This document shows positions 56,711 through 64,000 of a DNA stretch of 64,000 nt, one piece after another. The notes beneath the pieces are model-generated. The model saw nothing but the letters and a program-made list of their open reading frames with translations. It searched no databases and was not told the DNA's origin. A program made the translations under genes and the position numbers. This DNA comes from Actinomycetota bacterium (lineage in GTDB: Bacteria > Actinomycetota > Actinomycetes > Nanopelagicales > Nanopelagicaceae): NCBI GenBank assembly GCA_026393075.1, contig JAPLAW010000015.1, forward strand, positions 1 to 64,000, given 5' to 3'. Positions within the stretch are counted from its first letter, which is position 1. Each line of letters starts with the position of its first letter.

Positions 56711-58530
56711 TAAGCAACTTCCCAAATACCAGCTAAGCCATTCTTCGATTTTAACTTCAAACGAGAACCACTAGCAGCAGGGCCGAAATGAGTTCCAATT
56801 ATTGAGTAACCAAATTTGCTTAGATCGACATCGACTTTAGTTTTATCTCGTGCAATCAGAATCAATAAATTTTGATCAGTTGCTTCGCGCAAAAAGAGTA
56901 AGTGATCGTCTTGCACATCGATCCAACGCAATCCACCTTCAATTAGCGCTGGTGCGGTGCGGCGAAGTTTCACTAACTCTTTAACTGAATTTAGGAAGTT
57001 GTGATCCCAATTGTGGGCATCATCCCAAGTCATGGTTCGACGAGCGTCTTCGCCCCATGCACCTTCGATTCCAATTTCATCACCAGCAAATATTGAAGGC
57101 ACGCCCGGGTACGTAAGCAGTAGACCCATAGCTGCCATGTGCTTCTCTTTATCGCCACCAACAACATTGCGCATACGCGCTGTGTCATGTGAATCAAGAA
57201 GTGTCATGCTGTCAATTAAGTTGCGCCATGGAATTGAAGAGTTAAATACCGTCATCGCTTTAACGAATTGTTCGCCTGTTGTTTTTGGAATTGCAATTGG
57301 CAAACCATGGAAACCGCCGGCTTCGAGTTTTGGGTTGTGATTAAACCAAGCCCAAAGTGGTCGCATGAATCCGTTGTAATTCATGGTGCCATCCCAGCCA
57401 GTTCCGTTGAGATCGGTTGGCCACATATCGGCGTTCTCAGCCACTAACCAAGTATTTGGTTTCATTTTGTCCATAGCGATGCGAATATCACGCATAACTT
57501 CATCATGAATATCGGCTTCGCGATAGCGTCCAGTTTGGTTGCCTACATCGATACGCCAGCCATCTAGGCCATATTTGGGTGATAGCCACTTCTGAATAAC
57601 TGAATTTTTTACTTCATAGAAACGCTTACGCAATTCGGCTGATGCAAAATTTAATTTGGGCATTTGCTTTACGGCGTAGAAAGTCGCATAACCAAACATT
57701 GACTTCTTATCCCAGTAGAAGAACTTGTTTTCTTTCGAGCTCTTACTCTTCTGGCCAGTTAAGAACCAAGGGTGTTCATTGCTGCAGTGGTTGGTAGTTA
57801 TGTCACCTAGCACTTTGATCTTTGCTTTTTTAGCAGCTTTCATAAATTCAAAGAATGCTTTATCGCCACCTAGTAGCGGATCAATTTTGTCGAATGATGT
57901 TGCGTCATAACGGTGATTAGATTTTGATGGGAAAAATGGGGTGAAGTAAATTCCATTAGCACCTAAATCAATTACGTGATCAAGGTGTGCAGTGATGCCT
58001 TCAAAGTCGCCGCCATAGAGTTCAATTCCAGTTGTTGGGCCATGACCATGTGGCATAGCATCCCATTGCATTGGTAGCGCCCATTCAGGTGCCGGACGTT
58101 CGACGCCTTTAGCAAAACGATCTGGGAAAATTTGATAGAAGACAGAACTCTTTAGCCAAGTTGTGGTGCGCGGCCGAGCAATGATTCGAAAATCTTCATT
58201 GGTGTGAACATCGTGGTTAAATAAACCTGAAGCATTTAGCCACTCATACTTGCCGGCTCGAGTAAATAGAAAACGATATTGAACGTCATAGTTCTTAACT
58301 GGAATCTTGGCTGACCACCAAGACTCAACTTCGCCATCGCTTTCCTTCGTTAGCTTGGCAACAGTTGATTCGCTATCCATGTAGTAACGAACTAGCCCAA
58401 TATCAAAGGTGTAGGTATTCGGTACGCGCACTCGAAGCGTTACTTCGGAACCTATTTTTGGCGCATCGGAACTTACATAAAGTTCAGAACCGTCATGGTG
58501 AGGCTTTAGATGGGCATCGTTGAAGGTCAT
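56710..58530 (-). CDS. GH13 cyclomaltodextrinase / neopullulanase-like enzyme
   Basis: This 606-residue GH13 enzyme has no signal peptide. An N-terminal beta-sandwich (about 1-115, CBM34/neopullulanase-type) precedes the barrel with GDITTNHCSNEHPWF, GWRIDVGNQTGRYR (nucleophile), LVAENADMW (acid/base) and TLLDSHDTARMR. A small C-terminal beta domain follows. Relatives hydrolyse cyclodextrins, pullulan and maltodextrins, usually inside the cell after uptake. ATG 58530 is preceded by AGGGGA; an earlier start at 58554 lacks support. Same transcript as the secreted amylase. Confidence 0.93.
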   Translation of the reverse strand: MTFNDAHLKPHHDGSELYVSSDAPKIGSEVTLRVRVPNTYTFDIGLVRYYMDSESTVAKLTKESDGEVESWWSAKIPVKNYDVQYRFLFTRAGKYEWLNASGLFNHDVHTNEDFRIIARPRTTTWLKSSVFYQIFPDRFAKGVERPAPEWALPMQWDAMPHGHGPTTGIELYGGDFEGITAHLDHVIDLGANGIYFTPFFPSKSNHRYDATSFDKIDPLLGGDKAFFEFMKAAKKAKIKVLGDITTNHCSNEHPWFLTGQKSKSSKENKFFYWDKKSMFGYATFYAVKQMPKLNFASAELRKRFYEVKNSVIQKWLSPKYGLDGWRIDVGNQTGRYREADIHDEVMRDIRIAMDKMKPNTWLVAENADMWPTDLNGTGWDGTMNYNGFMRPLWAWFNHNPKLEAGGFHGLPIAIPKTTGEQFVKAMTVFNSSIPWRNLIDSMTLLDSHDTARMRNVVGGDKEKHMAAMGLLLTYPGVPSIFAGDEIGIEGAWGEDARRTMTWDDAHNWDHNFLNSVKELVKLRRTAPALIEGGLRWIDVQDDHLLFLREATDQNLLILIARDKTKVDVDLSKFGYSIIGTHFGPAASGSRLKLKSKNGLAGIWEVA

Positions 58531-58787
58531 TTCTTCCCCTTTTAATCTCGGCACTCGGGCTCAATATCGCCCTAAAAGTACCTGTTTGCCGGCGCTTTTT
58601 TCCTCATGAATAAGGTGAGCAGGTCAGGCTCTAATTGTGGCTGTACGCAGGCTATGTAACAGCCTCCCATTTACAACGATTTCGATACAAAACCCGTTAT
58701 GGCTAGAACCGCCGAATAACGGCTAATAAACTCCTGCCAATCCCTAACGGGTTTGATCATCCCTCTAAAAAGTTAGAAAGGCAAACA
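58531..58787. promoter_or_regulatory. Control region between the glucanase operon and malE
   Basis: This 257-nt divergent region holds AAACCCGTTA (58690-58699) and its inverted copy TAACGGGTTT (58745-58754), plus a third TAACGG (58717-58722). AGGCTATGTAACAGCCT lies further left and is another inverted repeat. The three TAACGG-type half-sites close to malE look like operators, plausibly for a LacI-family MalR repressor encoded elsewhere. GAAAGG just before the malE ATG is its ribosome site. Confidence 0.5.
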
Positions 58788-60056
58788 ATGATTCTACGTA
58801 AGCGTAGCCTTGCAACTGCTCTGGTTCTTGCCGTAGCAGCTTCAGGTGCAATTGTTGCTCCTTCATTTGCAGCAGCAAATGCCGCCAACACAGTAACAAT
58901 CTGGAATGGCGCTGAAACTGCAGCTAAGGACGCACAAACACCAATTATTGCAGCATGGGCTAAGACTCAAGGCATCAATATCAATGTGGTTTACAAGAAA
59001 GATATCCGTAACGAATTCATTAAAGCTGTTCCAGAAGGAAAAGGCCCAGACCTAATGGTTGGTGCTCATGACTGGACAGGTCAACTAGTTGGTGCCGGCG
59101 TTGTCGCTCCAATTGTTGTTGGTTCATTAGCAACTAAGTTCTCAGCAGACATGCGTTCAGGTTTCACTGTTGGTGGCAAGCTTTACGGAATGCCTATCTA
59201 CACTGAAAACATCGCACTTGTTTACAACAAGGCTGTTGCAAAAGATCCTAAGGGAATGACATGGGAGCAATTACTTGCATCATCTCGTGGCGTAACTCTT
59301 CCTTGGGCACGTGGTGGAACAAATAACGATCCATACCACTTGTCACCAATCGCAACATCATTCGGAATTTCACAGTACACACGTAACAACAGCGGATGGA
59401 CAAAGACAATTGGTTACACCGGCGCAGGAGCAGATGCTTATGCTGCATGGTTAGCAACTAATGGTCCTAAGTTCATCGACGGTGGCTGGGATCAAATGCG
59501 TTGTAACATCCAAAATGGTGGTTATGCAATTACCGGTCCATGGATTCTTGGTGGCCTAGCTGAGAAGACTTCAACTAAGTTGATCATGCCTGATGGATCA
59601 AAGAAGGATTGCGTTGGAGCAGCAATGAAGCCGGAAGATGTTGGCGTTGCTAGCTTCCCATCAGCTGGTGGAAAGACTCCTCACCAGTTCTCAGGCCAAT
59701 ATGGATACTGGCAGTCAGTAAAGGTTGCTGGAGCTAAGAACTCAGTTAACGTAGGAAAGGTTCTACGTTATATCGGTTCAGCAGACTTCCAAGGACAGTT
59801 CGCAAACATCAAGGGTGCCGAGCGCATTCCTGCGAACTCTGATGCACTTGCACAGCTAACAGATAAGCGTCTTGCTGCATTTGGTGCTGCTGGTCAGAAT
59901 GCATGGCCAATGGCTTCATATGTATTCCAAGACACTACCTGGGCCAAGATCGGTGCTGCTGAAAAGGCACTTGTTGAAGGCACAGCCAAGGGTGACCCAG
60001 GTACTTTCTTTGCAAGCGCAATGAAGGCCCTACAGTCAACAATCGACGCTGCTTAA
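58788..60056 (+). CDS. malE: Maltose/maltodextrin ABC transporter substrate-binding protein
   Basis: This 422-residue family-1 binding protein should capture maltodextrins for MalFG. A signal peptide (about 1-32, ending AAANA) leads to VTIWNG, the usual first strand of sugar-binding proteins; MTWEQLLAS and GYAITGPWILGG are further family blocks. There is no Cys in the signal region, so it lacks the lipobox expected of binding proteins in single-membrane bacteria. By eye its codons favour AAG over AAA, consistent with high expression. A strong terminator follows, then malF and malG. Confidence 0.93.
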   Translation: MILRKRSLATALVLAVAASGAIVAPSFAAANAANTVTIWNGAETAAKDAQTPIIAAWAKTQGININVVYKKDIRNEFIKAVPEGKGPDLMVGAHDWTGQLVGAGVVAPIVVGSLATKFSADMRSGFTVGGKLYGMPIYTENIALVYNKAVAKDPKGMTWEQLLASSRGVTLPWARGGTNNDPYHLSPIATSFGISQYTRNNSGWTKTIGYTGAGADAYAAWLATNGPKFIDGGWDQMRCNIQNGGYAITGPWILGGLAEKTSTKLIMPDGSKKDCVGAAMKPEDVGVASFPSAGGKTPHQFSGQYGYWQSVKVAGAKNSVNVGKVLRYIGSADFQGQFANIKGAERIPANSDALAQLTDKRLAAFGAAGQNAWPMASYVFQDTTWAKIGAAEKALVEGTAKGDPGTFFASAMKALQSTIDAA

Positions 60057-60082
60057 TTAGCATCGATTAGATATCAGTACTG

Positions 60083-60128
60083 AGTTAGGGGTCCGAGGCC
60101 AGAAATGGTTTCGGACCCCTAACTTTTC
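60083..60128 (+). terminator. Strong terminator between malE and malF
   Basis: A 14-bp perfect stem (60083-60096 with 60111-60124) extends by four more pairs around a 6-nt loop and is followed by TTTTC. It should stop most transcripts after malE, giving more binding protein than permease. A 68-nt gap then precedes malF. Confidence 0.92.
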
Positions 60129-60196
60129 TAAATAAAAAGTTTTAAGATTAGCAATACTTAAAAATCACTGAAAAAATTCGAAGGAGCAGAACGCCC

Positions 60197-61822
60197 ATGA
60201 GAACACGAAATAAGAATTTCGAACTTTATTCGGGTGGAACTCCAAGTTTACGTGGCACCTTAGCCAAGATATTTATCTTAGGCATAGTCGATGCCGGTGT
60301 TGGTTTTGTATTAATGATTCTTTTTGGAAAGCAAAAATATGGTTTTGCAATTTTCTTCGGAATTGTTGCTTTAGTAATTAACTGGATTTACCTTCGTCGT
60401 GGTGGATTGCCCGCAAAGTATTTAGCTCCCGGGGTTCTTCTCTTGTTAGCATTTCAAGTTTATGTTGTCGTTTACAGCGGTTATATCTCGTTTACCAACT
60501 ACGGCTCTTTCCATAATGGAAGTTACACCGAAACCTTAGATGCGATCCAGCAAGCAGCTGTTGAACCTATTGAAGGCGCAGCTGAATATGAAATTAAAGT
60601 TACTAAATCTAAAGACGGCTCAATTCAATTTGTCGCATTCGATGTAAATACAAAAAAGGTTTACATGGGTGGTGAAAACTATGCAAAGCATCCTTGGCAT
60701 GAGGTCACGGCAGCTGAAGGCTTAGTAGTAAACGCAGATGGTTACCCTGAAGCTATTACAGGCCAAACATTTTTGAACGATAACCAGGTAAATGACCTTG
60801 CTTCGACAATTACTAAAATAAAAATTCCCCTGGGTCCTAATCTGAGTACGGATGGCTTTATCGCTACAGCTGATGCTTTCTTCGCTCAGCAAAATCGATT
60901 CTCGTACATTTATGATGAGAAAACTCGAGTAATGACTCGTCTTAGTGATGACAAGAAGTTCATTGCTGACGACAAAGTTGGTTTCTTCAAGAATGTTGAT
61001 GATGGCGAGTTGCTAAGTGAGGTTGGCTGGCAGGTAAGAATTGGCTGGAAGAATTACGCGAAAATTTTTGGCGATAAAGAACTGCGTGGCCCACTCAGCG
61101 GCATCATTCTCTGGACCATCTTGTTCGCATTTGGATCCGTTCTTTCAACATTTATTCTGGGGCTAGCCCTTGCGTTGGTCTTTAATGATCAGCGGATTAA
61201 AGGTCTACGAGTTTATCGAGCAATCTTCATCTTGCCGTACGCATTTCCAGCCTTCTTATCGGCTTATGTTTGGAAAGGTATGTTAAATACCCAGAATGGT
61301 TTTATTAATAACACCATATTGAGCTTTATGGGTGATAACAAGATTCAATGGTTTGAGCAACAAGGTGCTGCTCGCGCAGCAGTATTGCTAGTAAACCTAT
61401 GGCTCGGATTCCCGTATATGTTCTTAATCTGTACTGGAGCGCTACAAGCGATTCCCAATGATTTAACTGAAGCAGCTAGCATTGATGGCGCATCTGCTTG
61501 GAAGATTATTAGATTGATTAAGCTACCGCTGCTGCTAATTTCGCTAGCACCGCTCTTAATCGCATCATTTGCCTATAACTTTAATAACTTCGGCGCGATT
61601 TACCTGCTAACTGGTGGTGGTCCGTTCTTAGATCAGACCTTAAAGGTTTCAGTTGGCGCAACCGATATTCTGATTACTTTCGTTTATCGAATTGCATTCA
61701 GCGGATCAATCGGTGCAGATTATGGATTAGCGAGCGCGTTCTCGGTTCTAATCTTCATGCTGATCGGCTCAATCTCATTCTTTAGCTTTAAACGAACCCG
61801 AGGATTAGAGGAGTTAGCGTAA
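60197..61822 (+). CDS. malF: Maltose/maltodextrin ABC transporter permease MalF
   Basis: This 541-residue inner-membrane permease has about three N-terminal helices, a very large external loop (about 95-295) and a C-terminal group of helices. The EAA loop reads EAASIDGASAWKIIRLIKLPLL split near residue 430 and contacts the ATPase. The large loop is in the position of the E. coli MalF P2 domain that holds MalE. AAGGAG precedes the ATG. It overlaps malG by 1 nt. No malK ATPase is adjacent; a shared MsiK-type ATPase elsewhere is probable. Confidence 0.93.
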   Translation: MRTRNKNFELYSGGTPSLRGTLAKIFILGIVDAGVGFVLMILFGKQKYGFAIFFGIVALVINWIYLRRGGLPAKYLAPGVLLLLAFQVYVVVYSGYISFTNYGSFHNGSYTETLDAIQQAAVEPIEGAAEYEIKVTKSKDGSIQFVAFDVNTKKVYMGGENYAKHPWHEVTAAEGLVVNADGYPEAITGQTFLNDNQVNDLASTITKIKIPLGPNLSTDGFIATADAFFAQQNRFSYIYDEKTRVMTRLSDDKKFIADDKVGFFKNVDDGELLSEVGWQVRIGWKNYAKIFGDKELRGPLSGIILWTILFAFGSVLSTFILGLALALVFNDQRIKGLRVYRAIFILPYAFPAFLSAYVWKGMLNTQNGFINNTILSFMGDNKIQWFEQQGAARAAVLLVNLWLGFPYMFLICTGALQAIPNDLTEAASIDGASAWKIIRLIKLPLLLISLAPLLIASFAYNFNNFGAIYLLTGGGPFLDQTLKVSVGATDILITFVYRIAFSGSIGADYGLASAFSVLIFMLIGSISFFSFKRTRGLEELA

Positions 61823-62715
61823 TGACTACTTTGCAAGCTCGTCATCCGAAAGCAAAGCGGGGCGGTTTTGTCCGTTGGTTCACACAAGTTGGCTGGAAGC
61901 ACTTAGTAGGACTAGTTGTCATCGTGTTTGCGACATTTCCGTTGGTCTACATCCTTTCAACTTCCCTCACCAAAATGGGAAACATTGAGAACTTCACACT
62001 TTTCCGTCAGTTCTATTTGGGTAATTACAAAGACTTGCTGACTTCAACGGACTATCCGTTTGTAAAGTGGATGAAAAACACGCTAATTCTTGCTGGCTCT
62101 ACTGCCGTTATCAGCGTATTTATTAGTGCGCTTGCGGCGTTTGCTTTCTCTCGCCTACGTTTTAAGGGACGTCGCCCAGGTTTACTTGCGCTGATTCTGA
62201 TTCAGATGTTCCCATCTATTCTGGGTTTGACTGCAGTCTTCGGAATCTTAAGCAAGTTGACTGATTATGTTCCAGCAATTGGTTTGGGCACCAAAGCTGG
62301 TTTGATTCTGGTTTACCTAGGTGGCTCACTCGGCGGTGGAACTTACTTAATGTATGGCTTCTTTAATACCATTCCTAAGGAACTTGATGAAGCTGCCAAG
62401 ATCGATGGTGCTACACATACCCAGATCTACTTCCAAATTATTCTGCGTTTAGTTGCACCAGTGCTTGCGGTTATGGCCCTGCTTTCTTTCATTGGAACAT
62501 TTGGCGATTACGTTCTAGCGTCAATTGTTTTCAATACCAATGATCAATACACGGTCGCAGTTGGACTTCAATCATTGCTTGCTGATCCATGGACAAAGCA
62601 ATGGGCGATGTTTGCAGCGGGTGCTGTGATGTCATCACTACCGATCGTAATCATCTTCGTGTCACTACAGAAGTACATCACCAACGGTCTAACTGGTGGC
62701 GCAGTAAAGGGTTAA
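61822..62715 (+). CDS. malG: Maltose/maltodextrin ABC transporter permease MalG
   Basis: This 297-residue permease has six predicted helices and the coupling loop DEAAKIDGATHTQIYFQIIL (EAA motif) in its second half. It pairs with MalF to form the channel. The N-terminus is basic and cytoplasmic. Its start overlaps the malF stop by 1 nt (TAATG). The 3' end overlaps the convergent alpha-glucosidase gene by 4 nt. Confidence 0.95.
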   Translation: MTTLQARHPKAKRGGFVRWFTQVGWKHLVGLVVIVFATFPLVYILSTSLTKMGNIENFTLFRQFYLGNYKDLLTSTDYPFVKWMKNTLILAGSTAVISVFISALAAFAFSRLRFKGRRPGLLALILIQMFPSILGLTAVFGILSKLTDYVPAIGLGTKAGLILVYLGGSLGGGTYLMYGFFNTIPKELDEAAKIDGATHTQIYFQIILRLVAPVLAVMALLSFIGTFGDYVLASIVFNTNDQYTVAVGLQSLLADPWTKQWAMFAAGAVMSSLPIVIIFVSLQKYITNGLTGGAVKG

Positions 62716-64000
62716 GCCTGTAACCAGACTGTTGTTTCACCCGGTACTTGGCTACCAACTAGTGGCTGACTGCTTAGTAAAACTTTTCCTTTCGGAAGTT
62801 TAACTGGTGATTTTCCAAAGTTAGTAAATGATTGCCAACCATTTGGCCGAGCAAAGTGCAGCACGCTACGATTCCTATTGAAGATAAAATTAATTTCTTC
62901 ATGACATTGCAAGCCTCTACGCATAGCAATTGCTGTGCGGTAAAGATTTAGTACTGAATTAGTGTCTGCCTCATTAGCTTCAACTGAATATTTTCCAAAG
63001 TCAGCTGGCATTGGCAAATGTGAACCACCAGGGCCAAAACCAAATGAGGATCCTGTAGTAGTCCAAGGCAACGGAATACGGCAGCCATCGCGACTACGAG
63101 CTTTGCCTGGGTTTCTAAACCATTGTGGATCTTGCATCGCCTCGCGAGGAGTATCGGCTACTTCGAATAGACCGATTTCTTCGCCTTGATAAAGATAGGT
63201 AGAGCCAGGAAGAGCCAGTATCAACATGGTTGAAGCACGAGCACGATCAATGCCTTGCTTGGCATCAAGCGGGGCTGATTTTCCTTCTGAGATGTACCAC
63301 TTAACTAAATCTGTTTTGTCCGGTAATCCATAACGAGTTGGGTGACGCACGACGTCATGATTAGAAAGTACCCAAGTATTTGATGAACCAGATTTCTCGG
63401 CACGTTTCATGCTGTTGCTGATTAAGTGCTTAAAGCGCTTGGTATTCCAATCGGCATGCAATAAATCAAAGTTAAATGCTTGGCCAAGTGTTTCTTCACT
63501 TGCATATGCGCCAAGCCGGTGGGCTGGTGCGCTTGCTTCTGCCACTGCAACACGGGGTGGGTCGTATTCGTTAAAGACTTTGCGCCATTCGCGGTAGATC
63601 TCGTGCACTTCATCGCGGTCAAAGAGCGGATCGCTTCCATCGGGTTTAGTTGGATCAATATCCATCGTGTTGCGAGCAGGTAAGCCATCAGAGAAATCTT
63701 TTGTTAGCGCATGAGCCACGTCAATGCGGAAACCATCAACACCACGATCTGACCAGAAGCGCAACGTTTTAATAAAGTCGTCGCGAACTTCTTGGTTATC
63801 CCAATTGAAATCTGGTTGTTCAGGTGCAAATAAGTGCAGATACCACTGACCTGGTGTGCCATCTGGTTCAGTAACGCGAGTCCAACCAGTTGGACCGAAG
63901 TGGCTAACGAGTTCTGACGGGCGGATATCGCCATTTTCGCCGATGCCATCATGAAATATGTAGCGCTCACGTTCCGCCGAACCACGGCCAGCTTTTAGCG
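62712..64000 (-). CDS. GH13 alpha-glucosidase (oligo-1,6-glucosidase type), partial 5' end
   Basis: The frame is open from its stop at 62712 to the right edge, so the N-terminus lies outside. Visible are the GPTGWTRV segment of actinobacterial alpha-glucosidases, GFRIDVAHAL (nucleophile Asp), AVAEASAPAH (acid/base Glu), VLSNHDVVRHPTRYG (third Asp) and the C-terminal beta domain. Enzymes of this subfamily release glucose from short alpha-1,4/1,6-oligosaccharides inside the cell, completing starch breakdown after MalEFG uptake. Some relatives are isomaltulose or trehalose synthases, but the context favours glucosidase. Confidence 0.92.
   Translation of the reverse strand, partial: LKAGRGSAERERYIFHDGIGENGDIRPSELVSHFGPTGWTRVTEPDGTPGQWYLHLFAPEQPDFNWDNQEVRDDFIKTLRFWSDRGVDGFRIDVAHALTKDFSDGLPARNTMDIDPTKPDGSDPLFDRDEVHEIYREWRKVFNEYDPPRVAVAEASAPAHRLGAYASEETLGQAFNFDLLHADWNTKRFKHLISNSMKRAEKSGSSNTWVLSNHDVVRHPTRYGLPDKTDLVKWYISEGKSAPLDAKQGIDRARASTMLILALPGSTYLYQGEEIGLFEVADTPREAMQDPQWFRNPGKARSRDGCRIPLPWTTTGSSFGFGPGGSHLPMPADFGKYSVEANEADTNSVLNLYRTAIAMRRGLQCHEEINFIFNRNRSVLHFARPNGWQSFTNFGKSPVKLPKGKVLLSSQPLVGSQVPGETTVWLQA

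Overview
The window looks like a chromosomal piece of a small, streamlined, AT-leaning actinobacterium. The best guess is the freshwater acI / Nanopelagicales type (Planktophila or Nanopelagicus relatives). The reasons are actinobacterial gene content and order, very short or negative intergenic distances, several convergent gene pairs that overlap at their 3' ends, and divergent starts 11-17 nt apart. The core block 14018-39384 keeps much of the gene order that I recall for Mycobacterium tuberculosis Rv0992c-Rv1026 (5-FTHF ligase, moeA, rimJ, membrane protein, pmt, rsmI, metG, tatD, rsmA, ispE, pth, rplY, prs, glmU, mfd, mazG, eno, ftsB-like, DUF501, ppx), but rpfB and galU are missing from it. 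The taxon call is an inference, because no rRNA gene is present.

Layout. 1-3191: partial DrrA-type ABC ATPase and two MFS exporters. 3192-3983: BI-1/YccA membrane protein. 4142-13955: a cell-surface module, made of a Lys/Ala-rich membrane-anchored protein, a giant secreted protein with 15 InlB-type repeats and an OmpA-like C-terminus, and a divergent NarL-type response regulator/histidine kinase pair. The kinase gene runs into a convergent class I tRNA with anticodon UAA. 14018-22701: UDG, ppx, DUF501, ftsB-like, eno, mazG, SurA-like lipoprotein, mfd. 22834-25514: ppc with a broken 3' end. 25516-35095: pth, rplY, prs, glmU, tRNA-Gln, a MarR regulator on the other strand, ispE, rsmA, tatD, metG, rsmI. 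35107-39384: pmt, a membrane protein, GNAT, a shrunken MoeA-like protein, 5-FTHF cyclo-ligase.

39374-53782 is mixed: acyl-CoA dehydrogenase, a CtaG/CopD fusion with a CopC-like partner, FmdB zinc ribbon, a probable 38-aa protein, MMPL transporter, purU, a secreted M11-type metalloprotease, tRNA-Arg, saccharopine dehydrogenase-like protein, SDR, a secreted coiled-coil protein, a membrane diguanylate cyclase and a photolyase. 53800-54624 is an esterase.

54614-64000 is an alpha-glucan utilisation locus: secreted GH13 amylase, cyclomaltodextrinase/neopullulanase-like enzyme, MalE, MalF, MalG and a GH13 alpha-glucosidase that runs off the window. No MalK ATPase lies here, so a shared ATPase elsewhere is likely. 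A strong terminator separates malE from malFG, and a control region with three TAACGG half-sites separates malE from the divergent glucanase genes.

The most unusual items are the surface module with its histone-tail-like membrane protein, the short-variable-arm tRNA(UAA), the frameshifted ppc, the MoeA homologue without its catalytic core, the CopC-like protein without copper ligands, and an un-lipidated MalE paired with a MalF that has a very large external loop.
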